64,000 nt of DNA, taken from CAYJHC01 sp964369465 (GTDB taxonomy: Bacteria; Bacillota; Clostridia; Peptostreptococcales; Anaerovoracaceae). The notes beneath the pieces are model-generated. The model searched no databases. It worked only from the letters and a program-made list of their open reading frames with translations, and was not told the DNA's origin. The stretch covers positions 10,972-74,971 of the forward strand of contig CAYJEX010000006.1 in the NCBI GenBank assembly GCA_964369465.1, in the 5' to 3' direction. Shown here piece after piece: positions 1-8,995 of the stretch (the first letter of the stretch is position 1; each line of letters opens with the position of its first letter). The position numbers and the translations under genes were made by a program.

Positions 1-372
1 GAAATGAAAATGATAAAAGAAACCATGAAAATTCTTCACCGTGATGACATTAAGGTTACAGCTACTACAGTTAGAGTTCCTGTATTTGACTCACATAGTG
101 AATCTATCAACATAGAATTTGAAAAAGAATTCGATTTAGATGAACTCAAAGATGTATTAAAAAATGCTCCTGGACTAGTTTACCAAGATGATGTTGCAAA
201 TAACGTTTATCCTCTTGCTAGAGCAGTAGCAGGAACTGACCCTGTTTATGTTGGCAGAATTCGTAGAGATTTTTCAGTAGATAATGGTATAAATTTATGG
301 TGCGTTGCCGATAATATCAGAAAAGGTGCTGCAACTAACACTATACAAATTGCAGAAGAATTGATCAAATAG
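1..372 (+). CDS. asd: aspartate-semialdehyde dehydrogenase, C-terminal part (cut by window edge)
   Basis: The reading frame is open from base 1 and ends at TAG 370-372, so only about the last 123 codons are present and the true start lies outside the window. The visible part matches the C-terminal end of the NADP-dependent aspartate-semialdehyde dehydrogenase dimerisation/catalytic domain: an ATTVRVPV stretch, a VYPLARA segment, the RIRRD motif and the closing WCVADNIRKGAA helix. The enzyme reduces L-aspartyl-4-phosphate to the semialdehyde, the branch point to lysine, diaminopimelate, threonine and methionine, in the cytoplasm. A lipoprotein gene follows 28 bases after the stop; no terminator lies between them. 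Confidence 0.93.
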   Translation, partial: EMKMIKETMKILHRDDIKVTATTVRVPVFDSHSESINIEFEKEFDLDELKDVLKNAPGLVYQDDVANNVYPLARAVAGTDPVYVGRIRRDFSVDNGINLWCVADNIRKGAATNTIQIAEELIK

Positions 373-400
373 TATCATATTTAAAACGCGGAGGAATGAC

Positions 401-886
401 ATGAAAAAAATATTAATCACAATTCTAAGTTTAATTCTAGTATTATCATTAACTGCATGTGGAGATAGTGGAAATAACAATGATGACGGCGGAGAGGTAT
501 ATACATCAGGTGTTATGGTTTCAGAAAACAAAATTGAATCTGAAACTATGATCACAAAGTACAAAACAGCAGATTTAGTTGTAGTTGATGGTTCAGATGC
601 AGTAAAATTGACATTTGATTTCACAAATAAATCAGATGAACCCGCATCATTTACATGGTCTACTTTTATAAGTGCTTATCAAAATGATATCGAATTAGAT
701 TCAACCTGGGATTTCACCGATCAAAATATTTTTCTTGAGGATACAGAAATTGAGCAAGAAGAGACACTCCAAGACATTCCCGTTTATTTCAAGCTAAATA
801 ATCTTGAAAGCCCAGTCACAGTAACTGTTGAAGACTTTAACACATACGATGAAGATGTGCTGATTTTAGAAATTAATCTAGTTTAG
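401..886 (+). CDS. lipoprotein with DUF5067-like domain
   Basis: A 161-residue protein with a type II signal peptide: two lysines, a hydrophobic stretch and a lipobox LTAC with Cys20, so it should be lipid-anchored on the outer face of the membrane. A Gly/Asn/Asp-rich linker follows, then a beta-rich domain with an FDFTNKSDEPASF segment and a YQNDIEL segment. These resemble DUF5067 proteins of Firmicutes, an immunoglobulin-like extracellular domain of unknown function. GGAGG lies 6 bases before the ATG at 401. It follows asd closely and precedes a terminator, so it may be cotranscribed with asd. Ligand and role are unknown. Confidence 0.8.
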   Translation: MKKILITILSLILVLSLTACGDSGNNNDDGGEVYTSGVMVSENKIESETMITKYKTADLVVVDGSDAVKLTFDFTNKSDEPASFTWSTFISAYQNDIELDSTWDFTDQNIFLEDTEIEQEETLQDIPVYFKLNNLESPVTVTVEDFNTYDEDVLILEINLV

Positions 887-944
887 ATGATTTCTAAATA
901 ATTAATCACTCTATTATATCGAAAACATAATCGAAAAATGCATC

Positions 945-967
945 CCCCGCGTCTAACGCGGGGTTTT
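945..967 (+). terminator. rho-independent terminator after the lipoprotein gene
   Basis: Perfect 7-bp GC-rich stem (CCCCGCG 945-951 with CGCGGGG 957-963), loop of five, then TTTT. It ends the asd-lipoprotein transcript. Confidence 0.85.
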
Positions 968-980
968 CACTTATGCAAAT

Positions 981-1008
981 AAAAGGCGTGTAGATTTACA
1001 CGCCTTTT
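981..1008 (-). terminator. terminator after selA (can work both ways)
   Basis: Perfect 12-bp stem (981-992 with 997-1008) around a 4-base loop, A-rich on one side and T-rich on the other. It begins 6 bases beyond the selA stop codon and converges with the terminator of the upstream plus-strand genes. Confidence 0.85.
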
Positions 1009-1013
1009 ATATA

Positions 1014-2426
1014 TTACACCTCTATTTTTTTAAATGCATCTATAATAATATTTTCTTCATCGTTTGTAATTGTCCTCATTTCAATGTACAATTTATCCTT
1101 ACTTATTCTCGTGACTATAGGTGGGTTGTGCATTCTTAATCTTTTTTCAATTTCTGTTATCGATACTCTTTCAGAAGTTACAGCTACTCCGGCACTCTTT
1201 AGTAATACAGTCGGTGCTGATCCTCCTCCTACTTGTACGTGTGTTTCTTCAGGTAAGAAAATGAATCCCTTTGCTTCAGAAGACAATTTTTTTGAAAATA
1301 TATCTGCTCTATCAAACAACTCATCGAAATTCGCTTTTAACATTCTAAGCGTTGGGATATTTTCAAAAGCTCTAGTTTCACTAATATATTCCCTAAATGT
1401 TGCTTCAAGCGCAGCCAAAGACATTTTATCTATTCTAACGACTCTAGCAAGTTGATGTTTTTTCATTTCATCTATATATTTTTTCTTTCCTGCAATTATG
1501 CCCCCTTGTGGGCCTCCTAACAATTTATCTCCACTAAACAAAATAACATCTATTCCTGAATTAATACATTCTTTTACAGTAGGCTCTTGGACTCCATACT
1601 TTTTCATATCGACCATCAGTCCGCTTCCCATATCATATATTACAGGTAGTTCGATTTCTTTTCCTAGTTCTACTAGCTCATCCAGAGTTGCTTCTTCTGT
1701 AAATCCTAATATTTTGTAGTTGCTAGTATGCACTTTGAGAATTGCTCCTGTATCTTCTGATACAGCATTTTTATAATCAGATACTTTAGTTTTGTTTGTT
1801 GTTCCAATTTCTTTTAAAATACATCCGCTTCTCTTCATTATTTCAGGTATCCTAAACGAGCCCCCTATTTCTACGAGTTCACCTCTAGATACTATCACTT
1901 CCATATTTTCGCCCATAGATGAAAGACAGAGCATTGTAGCTGCAGCATTATTATTTACAACCATAGCTGCTTCTGCACCTGTAATTTTGCAAATTATTTT
2001 TTCTATATGGTCATGCCTTGAGCCTCTTTTCCCTTCTAAAACATTATATTCCAAATTGGAATAATTGCTCGTTACTGCCGCTACTGCATTTGAAGCGCTT
2101 TGGGGCATCAGTGCTCTTCCTAGATTTGTATGCAAAACAACCCCTGTTGCATTAATCATTCTATGCAAGCTTGTTTCATTTTCTACGTTGACTCTATTTA
2201 TTACTTGTTCAACTATATCATCTTTTGTGAAATCATCAATTTTTATATTAGTTTTTTCTGAATTTGAATCAAAAGACAAAATCGCGTTTCTAAATTCATC
2301 TATGACATAACGTATGGATTCTATTATTATTTCTCTTGGGTTATTATCAATCAATTCTAAAATTTGATCTTCGCATAGTATTTCATCAACTTTAGGTATA
2401 CTTCTAAGCATTGTATTTTTGTCCAT
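1014..2426 (-). CDS. selA: L-seryl-tRNA(Sec) selenium transferase
   Basis: A 470-residue PLP enzyme of fold type I, the normal length for SelA. It converts Ser-tRNA(Sec) to Sec-tRNA(Sec) with selenophosphate. Visible features are an N-terminal tRNA-binding segment (LRSIPKVDEIL), the NATGVVLHTNLGRA motif near residue 100, and the PLP-lysine motif SGDKLLGGPQGG with the Schiff-base lysine near residue 300. The start ATG has AGGAGG 6 bases upstream. It lies just downstream of the tRNA-Sec gene on the same strand, which supports the call strongly. selB and selD are not in this window. Confidence 0.97.
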   Translation of the reverse strand: MDKNTMLRSIPKVDEILCEDQILELIDNNPREIIIESIRYVIDEFRNAILSFDSNSEKTNIKIDDFTKDDIVEQVINRVNVENETSLHRMINATGVVLHTNLGRALMPQSASNAVAAVTSNYSNLEYNVLEGKRGSRHDHIEKIICKITGAEAAMVVNNNAAATMLCLSSMGENMEVIVSRGELVEIGGSFRIPEIMKRSGCILKEIGTTNKTKVSDYKNAVSEDTGAILKVHTSNYKILGFTEEATLDELVELGKEIELPVIYDMGSGLMVDMKKYGVQEPTVKECINSGIDVILFSGDKLLGGPQGGIIAGKKKYIDEMKKHQLARVVRIDKMSLAALEATFREYISETRAFENIPTLRMLKANFDELFDRADIFSKKLSSEAKGFIFLPEETHVQVGGGSAPTVLLKSAGVAVTSERVSITEIEKRLRMHNPPIVTRISKDKLYIEMRTITNDEENIIIDAFKKIEV

Positions 2427-2602
2427 TTTTTCCTCCTAAAAGAACATATCCGTTGGAAAGCGTGTGTTTGTCTCTAATTGTTGTATTTAGTATATCATAA
2501 CTTTTATTTTAATCATAAAAATTAATATAAACAGCGCAAACATGTATTTTTATTTTTGTTCATATTCTACACATTTTTCATTTTTCATTCTTTATATATT
2601 GC

Positions 2603-2636
2603 AAAAAAGAAGTATTGATTTTTCAACACTTCTTTT
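2603..2636 (-). terminator. terminator after tRNA-Sec
   Basis: On the minus strand a 12-bp stem (2624-2635 with 2606-2617, one G-U pair) is followed by a T-run. It begins a few bases after the CCA end of tRNA-Sec, so the tRNA has its own transcript end ahead of selA. Confidence 0.8.
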
Positions 2637-2641
2637 AATTA

Positions 2642-2738
2642 TGGCGGGAGTGTGTGAGAATCGAACTCACCCAAGAAGCTCCTAACTCCTCGTACAGGTT
2701 TTGAAGACCAGAAGACACACCAGCGCCTATCCACCCCC
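2642..2738 (-). tRNA. selC: tRNA-Sec (anticodon UCA)
   Basis: A 97-base tRNA with the features of bacterial selenocysteine tRNA: a long acceptor starting GGGGGTG, the anticodon loop CTTCAAA with anticodon TCA (reads UGA), a very long variable arm between anticodon and T arms, a perfect T stem GTGAG/CTCAC around TTCGATT, and an encoded CCA end. It sits directly upstream of selA. The eighth acceptor pair appears mismatched, which I could not resolve by eye. It implies that the genome encodes UGA-decoded selenoproteins; I saw none in this window. Confidence 0.96.
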
Positions 2739-2754
2739 GAATCAACTAAATATA

Positions 2755-2783
2755 ATTTTACCACAAACACATCAAGGAATCAA
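2755..2783 (-). promoter_or_regulatory. selC: sigma-A-type promoter of tRNA-Sec
   Basis: On the minus strand TTGATT (2778-2783), a 17-base spacer, then TAAAAT (2755-2760). The -10 box lies 16 bases before the mature tRNA 5' end. Confidence 0.6.
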
Positions 2784-2905
2784 ATAGTACAAATCTCAAA
2801 ATAATTACGAAAATTATTCAACGAATATTCAATACTTTCTTTTTGTTTTTTTAGAGTCTCATTTTTTAATCAGAAAAAATTTTTATATACTCACAAATTA
2901 TCTTT

Positions 2906-3715
2906 TTAAATTACAAAATCTCTTTTTTTGTATCTATACATCCCTAATAGAAGTGCCACTATCATTAGTGCAGCATATGCTCCCATAGATAGCATCATCG
3001 TCAAGTCTGGTTCAATTACAGTTGTTGGGCTAAACATTTCAAATGGGCTGAAATATTTTAAAAACTCTCCATCTTCTCCCATCAACGTTCCTAAGTATCC
3101 CATAAGGTATATCGCAAAAACAAATATGCTTCCAACAGTTGACACTGCGATTTTGCCAGTTATTCCCGCAAGTGAAAATGCAAATGCCATAAATATAAAT
3201 GGAATAGTACTTGAAAACACAAAAATAGCTATAACTTCCATAATATCAAATGTTTCTCCACCTGAAACAAAACCACATATTGTTCCAACAACAGCAGAAG
3301 AGATCACAACAATTAGCAATCCTATTATAGCTGTAATGAATTTGTTCCAATATATTTTTGCTCTACTAATTTTTATAGATGATAAAATTTCGATAGTTTT
3401 GTTTTTTTCTTCGTTAGCAAGCAAATTAGAAGAAAAAACAACTGCAAATATTGACATAGCAACAAGCATCAAATTGTATATCATCGCCAAATATGAAACG
3501 AAATTGCTCATATCATTCCATTCGTCTAAACCAAAAAGTTGCATCATTTCTTTCGGCATCATTTCCATTTTCACATTTGCCATATCTTGCACGTATGGAA
3601 AAAGTAATGTGTACATTGCCATCATTCCCATCATAGCTATGGACCATCCAACAATTAGTTTTATATTTAGTTTAAGTCCAAAGATTATCATTCTTGAGGT
3701 TTTCATTTTTCTCAC
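2906..3715 (-). CDS. ABC-2 family exporter permease
   Basis: A 269-residue polytopic membrane protein with about six hydrophobic segments, the layout of ABC-2 permeases. The first helix follows a short cytoplasmic N-terminus. A long external loop rich in Met (MANVKMEMMPKEMMQLFG) carries a LFGLDEWNDMS segment typical of the YhaP/NatB-like group. The motif NEEKNKTIEILSS after the second helix is the usual ABC-2 coupling region. It lies 11 bases downstream of its ATPase partner. Substrate unknown; such pairs often export peptides, lipids or antibiotics. Confidence 0.88.
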   Translation of the reverse strand: MRKMKTSRMIIFGLKLNIKLIVGWSIAMMGMMAMYTLLFPYVQDMANVKMEMMPKEMMQLFGLDEWNDMSNFVSYLAMIYNLMLVAMSIFAVVFSSNLLANEEKNKTIEILSSIKISRAKIYWNKFITAIIGLLIVVISSAVVGTICGFVSGGETFDIMEVIAIFVFSSTIPFIFMAFAFSLAGITGKIAVSTVGSIFVFAIYLMGYLGTLMGEDGEFLKYFSPFEMFSPTTVIEPDLTMMLSMGAYAALMIVALLLGMYRYKKRDFVI

Positions 3716-3726
3716 CTTCTACTCCA

Positions 3727-4551
3727 TTAATACTCTTCATAATATTTCATAAGCTTTTCTTCTATTGGCACTTTTTTGATTTCTAAGTTTTTTAAGCTTA
3801 ATTTTGAAAGTTTGTTTAAAAGTTCATTTATATCGCCATCAAACAGTTCTTTATGTTTTTCTTCCTTATCTGTTTCATAAATTACTAGCAATTGTTTTTC
3901 TTTTCTCGCAATTTGCATATCAATATCTTCAATAATCTTGCCGTCCTTAATTATAACGACTCTGTCGCAATGTTTATCAATTTCTGACAAATTATGACTT
4001 GATAAGAATATAGTAGATCCATTTTCTTTTTTCTCTATTATTTTTTTGAAAAACTTCTCTTGCATAAGAGGGTCAAGTCCATTAGTAGGTTCATCTAAAA
4101 TCAAGACATCACTTTTCTTCATAAGAGCTAATACTATTGAAACTTTTTTTCTATTGCCTAAGCTTAACTCTCTTGCTTTTTTGTTAATATCAAGTTCAAA
4201 ATACTGACATAATTCATATGCTTCAGCTAAAATTGCTTTATCTTCGTTTGCACAAAACTTAAGAATCTCTTCAATTTTTACATTTTCATATAAAGCTACA
4301 TCCCCCGGCATATAGCTAATTGCAGATTTTATCGTTGTTGCATCGCGAACACTATCTAAACCATTAATTAGAATTTCTCCTTTTGTTGGAGAAATGCAGT
4401 TAATCATCGCTCTAAGCGTCGTTGTTTTACCTGCACCATTCTTCCCTACAAATCCAGTTATAGCACCTGATTTTATTTCCAAATTAATATTGTTTACTGC
4501 TGTAAACTTTTTGTAAACTTTTGTAAAGTTTTTAATTAATATTTTTTCCAT
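3727..4551 (-). CDS. ABC transporter ATP-binding protein
   Basis: A 274-residue ATPase of the ABC-2 (NatA/CcmA-like) group. Walker A is GKNGAGKTT near residue 37, the signature is LSLGNRKKV (LSLGN in place of LSGGQ), Walker B plus D-loop is VLILDEPTNGLDP, and the H-loop is SSHNLSE. The C-terminal 50 residues are charged and poorly conserved, as in this group. It is transcribed ahead of the permease with an 11-base gap, so the two form one transporter operon. Substrate not predictable. Confidence 0.92.
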   Translation of the reverse strand: MEKILIKNFTKVYKKFTAVNNINLEIKSGAITGFVGKNGAGKTTTLRAMINCISPTKGEILINGLDSVRDATTIKSAISYMPGDVALYENVKIEEILKFCANEDKAILAEAYELCQYFELDINKKARELSLGNRKKVSIVLALMKKSDVLILDEPTNGLDPLMQEKFFKKIIEKKENGSTIFLSSHNLSEIDKHCDRVVIIKDGKIIEDIDMQIARKEKQLLVIYETDKEEKHKELFDGDINELLNKLSKLSLKNLEIKKVPIEEKLMKYYEEY

Positions 4552-4575
4552 AATGCAAGTCTCTCCTTTTTAAAT

Positions 4576-4584
4576 ATTATACCA
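4576..4584 (-). promoter_or_regulatory. extended -10 promoter of the ABC exporter operon
   Basis: On the minus strand TGG directly precedes a perfect TATAAT, giving an extended -10 box (TATGGTATAAT) without a good -35. The same 11-mer precedes murC and the amidase gene at 53.5 kb. Confidence 0.55.
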
Positions 4585-4631
4585 TATTAAACACTCTAAG
4601 GTTATCTAATTTTTATCAAGAAAATTCCCCA

Positions 4632-4660
4632 CTGAACTAAAAATTGAGTTAAAATATAAT
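4632..4660 (+). promoter_or_regulatory. possible promoter of the ABC-F gene
   Basis: CTGAAC (4632-4637), a 17-base spacer and a perfect TATAAT (4655-4660), 43 bases before the ABC-F start codon. The -35 matches consensus only in part. Confidence 0.4.
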
Positions 4661-4703
4661 TAGTGCATTTGCAATAAAACCAAAAATACAAAGGGGAATA
4701 AAT

Positions 4704-6257
4704 ATGAGTTTACTAAATGTTACAAAAGTATCACATGACTTTGGGGGAAGACGAATACTTGAAGATGCTACTTTTCGACTTCTCAAAGGCGAACATGTTG
4801 GATTAGTAGGTGCCAATGGAGAAGGTAAGTCTACTTTTTTTAATATAATAATTGGTAATATCCAACCAGAAGAAGGTAAAGTAGAATGGTCTAGAAATGT
4901 AAGAATTGGATATCTTGATCAACATTCTACGCTTAAAGCTGGAACTTCAATTAACGATGCCCTAACAACAGCTTTTGATTATATGCATAAACTCGAAGAA
5001 AATATGCTAGAACTATATGAAAAGATGGGTTCAGAAGACTCTGATATGACTAAACTTATGGAAGAAGCAGGTGAAATACAACATATTTTAGAAGAAAGTG
5101 GATACTATGAAATTCCAACAAAGATTAGTCAAGTTGCCGATGGTTTGGGACTTCTAGACCTTGGGCTTGATAGAGATGTTAATGAACTAAGTGGCGGTCA
5201 AAGAACTAAAGTGCTTTTAGCCAAACTTCTTTTAGAGGATCCTTCAATATTGCTACTTGACGAACCTACAAACTATCTAGATGCAGACCATATCACATGG
5301 TTGAAAAGATATTTGCAAGAATATGAAAATGCATTTATTCTAATTTCACATGACGTAGAATTTCTTGATTCTGTGGTTAATGTTGTCTATCATCTTGATG
5401 ATGGCGAATTAAATAGATACCCTGGAGACTACCAAAATTATTTAAGGATTCATGAAATAAAAGTATCTCAACAAGCCTCTGCTTATAAAAGGCAACAGGC
5501 CGAAATTGATAAGCTAAAAGACTTTGTGGCGAGAAATAAAGCTAGGGCTGCAACAGCAGGAATGGCAAATAGTAGAGAGAAAATTTTAGATAAAATGGAT
5601 ATACTATCTAAGCCAAAAGAAAAAATCAAGCCTGAGTTTTTTTTCAAAAAAGGCAAAACATCAGGTAAAGTATTGGTCGATTGTACAGATCTTGTAATTG
5701 GGTATGACTCTCCTCTTACAAATCCACTAAATTTCAAAATGATTAGAGGCGACAAACTTGCAATTGTTGGTACAAATGGACTTGGAAAAAGCACTTTATT
5801 AAAGACAATACTAGGTGAAATCAAGCCTTATTCAGGCACAGCACAACTAGGCGACCTTCTAATTCCTGCATATTTCGAACAAGAAGCTGCACGTCAAAAC
5901 AAAACTACTGCTCTCGAATATATTTGGGAAAAGTACCCTTCATATACAAACGCAGAAGTTAGATTTGCTTTAGCACAATGCGGCCTGACAAACGATCATA
6001 TTACAAGTCAGCTTAAAGTTTTAAGTGGTGGAGAAAATGCCAAGGTTAGACTTTGCGATCTAATGCAGAAAGAAAGTAATTGGTTAATTCTTGACGAACC
6101 AACAAATCACCTCGATGTAGATGCAAAAGAAGAGCTGAAAAAAGCCCTGCAAAAATATGAGGGCTCCATTCTAATCGTGTGCCACGAACCATCCTTTTAT
6201 GAAGATTGGGTAACAGACGTTTGGAACGTGGAAGATTGGACAACAAAAATTGTGTAA
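4704..6257 (+). CDS. ABC-F family ATPase (ribosome-associated type)
   Basis: A 517-residue soluble protein with two ABC ATPase domains and no membrane segments, the ABC-F layout. Domain 1 has Walker A GANGEGKST, signature LSGGQRTKV and DEPTNYLD. Domain 2 has GTNGLGKST, signature LSGGENAKV and DEPTNHLD. Between them lies the P-site tRNA interaction motif linker (about residues 245-300), charged and helical (VARNKARAATAGMANSREK). It resembles the YkpA/YbiT subgroup. ABC-F proteins act on the translating ribosome, for stalled-complex rescue or antibiotic protection; which applies here is not visible. Start chosen for AAGGGG 8 bases upstream. Single-gene unit, divergent from the exporter operon. 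Confidence 0.93.
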   Translation: MSLLNVTKVSHDFGGRRILEDATFRLLKGEHVGLVGANGEGKSTFFNIIIGNIQPEEGKVEWSRNVRIGYLDQHSTLKAGTSINDALTTAFDYMHKLEENMLELYEKMGSEDSDMTKLMEEAGEIQHILEESGYYEIPTKISQVADGLGLLDLGLDRDVNELSGGQRTKVLLAKLLLEDPSILLLDEPTNYLDADHITWLKRYLQEYENAFILISHDVEFLDSVVNVVYHLDDGELNRYPGDYQNYLRIHEIKVSQQASAYKRQQAEIDKLKDFVARNKARAATAGMANSREKILDKMDILSKPKEKIKPEFFFKKGKTSGKVLVDCTDLVIGYDSPLTNPLNFKMIRGDKLAIVGTNGLGKSTLLKTILGEIKPYSGTAQLGDLLIPAYFEQEAARQNKTTALEYIWEKYPSYTNAEVRFALAQCGLTNDHITSQLKVLSGGENAKVRLCDLMQKESNWLILDEPTNHLDVDAKEELKKALQKYEGSILIVCHEPSFYEDWVTDVWNVEDWTTKIV

Positions 6258-6287
6258 ATACATTATGAGTTTTTAATTACTTTTTCA

Positions 6288-6326
6288 AAAAAGCAAGATT
6301 CAAGCATTTTGCTTAAATCTTGCTTA
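6288..6326 (-). terminator. terminator of the zinc-ribbon gene
   Basis: On the minus strand a long hairpin (10-bp outer stem 6317-6326 with 6292-6301, plus an inner 5-bp stem) is followed by a T6 run. The polarity of the T-run assigns it to the zinc-ribbon gene that ends at 6370, not to the ABC-F gene. Confidence 0.75.
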
Positions 6327-6369
6327 AATCTTACGTGTTTTAACAGCTTATTACAAGTCAGTTATTCCT

Positions 6370-7368
6370 CTACCATGTATAGACTTCATTAACAAAAACT
6401 TTATAACTTTCAAATGATACATCATCATAATTTTCATCATAAGGGAAATATAATGTAAAATTACCTGCTCTTCCAGATTCAATCTCTACATCTAAATCGC
6501 TACTAATTCCTACCACATCATCCCCTTGGAAATATACTACACTAACTGAAATCCAGTCTATTAAATCTTCTGAATTATTTTTCACTTGAACAATAATTTC
6601 CTCTCCATTATTGTTATGTATTATTTCAATCTTATCAAAATATGAAGTTTTTTCTGATATTTCTCCATCAACATAAATTTTATAATCATCAAATTTTTCT
6701 GGAGTAGAGTATATTTCAGTTGCTACTTCAGAACCTGTACCTACAGCACTAAGGCTTGTACTTCCACTTCCTACAATCAACCCAGCTTCATCATAAAATT
6801 CAACTTCTATTTCCATATCAATTGGTACTTCGTTTTCATTTTTACTAAAGACTACTAGTATTCCTTCTTCTGTAAGTCCTCCACTACTCGTAATGTTTTC
6901 TGATATTTGCTCAGATGTATGGCTATCAAGTTGAGGTTCATTTGTTCCCGAAGCGGTGTTTGAGCTATTAGATTTACTTTCCCCGTCAAATAAAAATACA
7001 ACTATCAATGCTGTCACAAATATAGTAATAGCAATTCCTATACTCACCAATATAATTATTTTCTTTTTTTTATCAGTAACAACTTCTGACTTTTTCCCAC
7101 AACTAGGGCAGAACTCTTGATTCTCTTTTAATACATTACCACACTTAATACATTTAAGTTCTTGGGAATTTACTTTCATTTTTCCTGACCTTTCCAACTC
7201 GTTTTCTATTATTTCATCTTTTAAAGATTCTTCCTCGCCTTTATTTAGTTCAATCTGTGTGCCACAATATAGGCAAAATAATTTTTCTAAGTTTTCTTTA
7301 ACTTCATTTTTTTTGCCACATTTAGAACATGTTACAGGTGATACCATATCATTATTCACTTTCTTCAT
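6370..7368 (-). CDS. zinc-ribbon, single-span membrane protein with external beta domain
   Basis: A 332-residue protein with three parts. The cytoplasmic N-terminus has two zinc ribbons: CSKCG with CLYCG (about residues 19-36), and CIKCG with CPSCG (about 74-92). One membrane helix spans about residues 104-127. An outer region follows, with a Ser/Asn-rich linker and two beta-sandwich-like segments; the last, with VQVKNNSEDLIDWISVSVVYF, looks like the FxLYD family. Zinc-ribbon membrane proteins of this kind are common in Firmicutes and mostly uncharacterised. The nearby membrane kinase suggests an envelope-sensing role, which is inference. Confidence 0.8.
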   Translation of the reverse strand: MKKVNNDMVSPVTCSKCGKKNEVKENLEKLFCLYCGTQIELNKGEEESLKDEIIENELERSGKMKVNSQELKCIKCGNVLKENQEFCPSCGKKSEVVTDKKKKIIILVSIGIAITIFVTALIVVFLFDGESKSNSSNTASGTNEPQLDSHTSEQISENITSSGGLTEEGILVVFSKNENEVPIDMEIEVEFYDEAGLIVGSGSTSLSAVGTGSEVATEIYSTPEKFDDYKIYVDGEISEKTSYFDKIEIIHNNNGEEIIVQVKNNSEDLIDWISVSVVYFQGDDVVGISSDLDVEIESGRAGNFTLYFPYDENYDDVSFESYKVFVNEVYTW

Positions 7369-7442
7369 TTTTACTTCTCCTCGCCTTTCTTATCCTTCCA
7401 ACAACTTTATCTCTTATCTAGAGTTGTACTGTTGATATACAA

Positions 7443-7565
7443 TTAACTATTTCTCAAATACCTAATAACTATCCAAATTAACCATACTCCACCAGTAATA
7501 AACACTAGAATAAAGTCTATTATGAGTCCAAACATACCTCTTTTTTTCATTTTTCGATTATCCAT
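7443..7565 (-). CDS. 40-residue single-span membrane protein
   Basis: A short frame, ATG at 7565 to TAA at 7443-7445. It encodes a basic N-terminus (MDNRKMKKRG) followed by a hydrophobic helix with an FILVFITGGVWLIW core and a basic end (IRYLRNS). Small proteins with this Lys-Lys-Arg-Gly start and TGGxWLIW core recur across Firmicutes and their phages as short hypothetical membrane proteins. AAGGA lies directly before the ATG, which is closer than usual. A second ATG at codon 6 is the alternative start. It lies between the zinc-ribbon and kinase genes on their strand. Function unknown. Confidence 0.6.
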   Translation of the reverse strand: MDNRKMKKRGMFGLIIDFILVFITGGVWLIWIVIRYLRNS

Positions 7566-7731
7566 TCCTTATAATTTCCACTATATACTATTTGCTAAAT
7601 TTAATTTATTTTAGCACTTTTTTATCTTGATTTCGTTCGCTTATTAGCGTACTTTTTTCTATATTGTTCTTATACGTCTAACAAATTTTATTTCGTAATA
7701 TTTTTCCATGTCAAAAATAAATTTATGTATC

Positions 7732-7767
7732 AAAAAATAAAAAATCGCTTGTATTAAATACAAGCGA
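7732..7767 (-). terminator. terminator of the kinase gene
   Basis: On the minus strand a near-perfect 11-bp stem (7757-7767 with 7745-7755, one-base loop gap) is followed by T6 A T6. It lies 68 bases after the kinase stop. Confidence 0.8.
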
Positions 7768-7834
7768 ATCTAATTTATATAATGTCTTTTGACAACATTT
7801 TTTTATCATCGAATATTTCTATATAAAACCGTAT

Positions 7835-8911
7835 CTAAATCTCTAATCCACTTATTACTATACCTATTACTACAACTAGAGTAGCTATAATAGATATAAT
7901 AAAAATGTTCATTATATGTTTCAAGACTTGATTAAATAATTTTTTCTTAGAATTTCTCATCAAAAAAGATCTCATATTACAGAAATTAAATATGTACAAA
8001 GTAATAGCTAAAATTATAGCTACACTTGTTGTTTTATACATGATTTGGTTCTCAGGTGAATATGGTATACCTGTTTCTGGGTCTGATACTTCCTGCGTAA
8101 GTATCATCAATATTAAACATATAGCAGACAAAGCTCCTATGATTATTTTTAAATCGATTTTTATTTTATGGTGAATTTTCTTTACTGGGTTCTTCTTTTC
8201 CATTTCTAAATCATTTTTAAGTTTGCCTATATTTCTATATCTTTTCTCTGGGTCTATTCTAGTGGCCTTTGTCACTATATCTCCAAACCTTCCTTCACAT
8301 AGTTTTTCTTTAGGCACATTCCCTGTCAAAAGATAGTTCAGCGTAACTCCAATCCCATATATGTCTGTTCTTTCGTCTGATTGCATAAAACCATACTGTT
8401 CTGGAGCCGCAAATTCTTTTGTACCCATTAGTATAGTATCTTCTTTTTTCCCTTGTACATGTTCTTTAGCAGCATCATAGTCAATTAGTTTTATTATTCC
8501 TTCTGGTGTTAATATTATATTAGCTGGCTTTATATCTCTATGAATTATTTTAGGAGAAAAATTATGAAGGTTTTCTACAATGTCGCATAGTTGGCAAATG
8601 TAGTTAGAAACTTCTCTTTCATCTAGGGGGCCTTTTTCTCTTATTACTTGTTCTAAATTTCTGCCATTTAAATACTCTTCAACAACAATTAGTTTCGCCC
8701 CTTCTTCTCCCACAAAAAATATTTCTGGTATTCCATAAATATTTTTGTTCTTTATTTTTAAGAAAATATCTTCGTTATACGTTTCCAGAATTTTTTTTAC
8801 CCTAAGTTCTCCTGTTTCCATATGTTTAACAAGAATAATGTTTTCACTTTCATCAAGGTGAGTTAATTCTTCATATAATGATAATTCATATTTTTCTTCT
8901 ATTGATAACAT
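7835..8911 (-). CDS. membrane-anchored Hanks-type Ser/Thr protein kinase
   Basis: A 358-residue protein. Residues 1 to about 230 form a protein kinase domain with the catalytic loop IIHRDIKPANIIL near residue 122, the metal motif DYD in place of DFG, APEQYG as the APE motif, and DIYGIGVTL. The N-lobe is short and I see no clear glycine-rich loop; the ATP lysine is probably in RVKKIL. After a basic stretch there are three hydrophobic segments (about 250-270, 290-310 and 333-355), with no PASTA or other external sensor domain. It is divergent from a small regulator gene 84 bases away. Substrates unknown. Confidence 0.88.
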   Translation of the reverse strand: MLSIEEKYELSLYEELTHLDESENIILVKHMETGELRVKKILETYNEDIFLKIKNKNIYGIPEIFFVGEEGAKLIVVEEYLNGRNLEQVIREKGPLDEREVSNYICQLCDIVENLHNFSPKIIHRDIKPANIILTPEGIIKLIDYDAAKEHVQGKKEDTILMGTKEFAAPEQYGFMQSDERTDIYGIGVTLNYLLTGNVPKEKLCEGRFGDIVTKATRIDPEKRYRNIGKLKNDLEMEKKNPVKKIHHKIKIDLKIIIGALSAICLILMILTQEVSDPETGIPYSPENQIMYKTTSVAIILAITLYIFNFCNMRSFLMRNSKKKLFNQVLKHIMNIFIISIIATLVVVIGIVISGLEI

Positions 8912-8995
8912 TACTTCTTGACCTTTCTAAAATATATATTACAATTATAACATAAGCACACAGTCTATAATGATAATATTAGAAAAGGGGAATGC

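Noticed and set aside
2928..3752. A 274-codon plus-strand frame opposite the ABC permease
   Set aside because: It mirrors the permease gene on the other strand, lacks a ribosome binding site and matches no family; the minus-strand reading is clearly coding.
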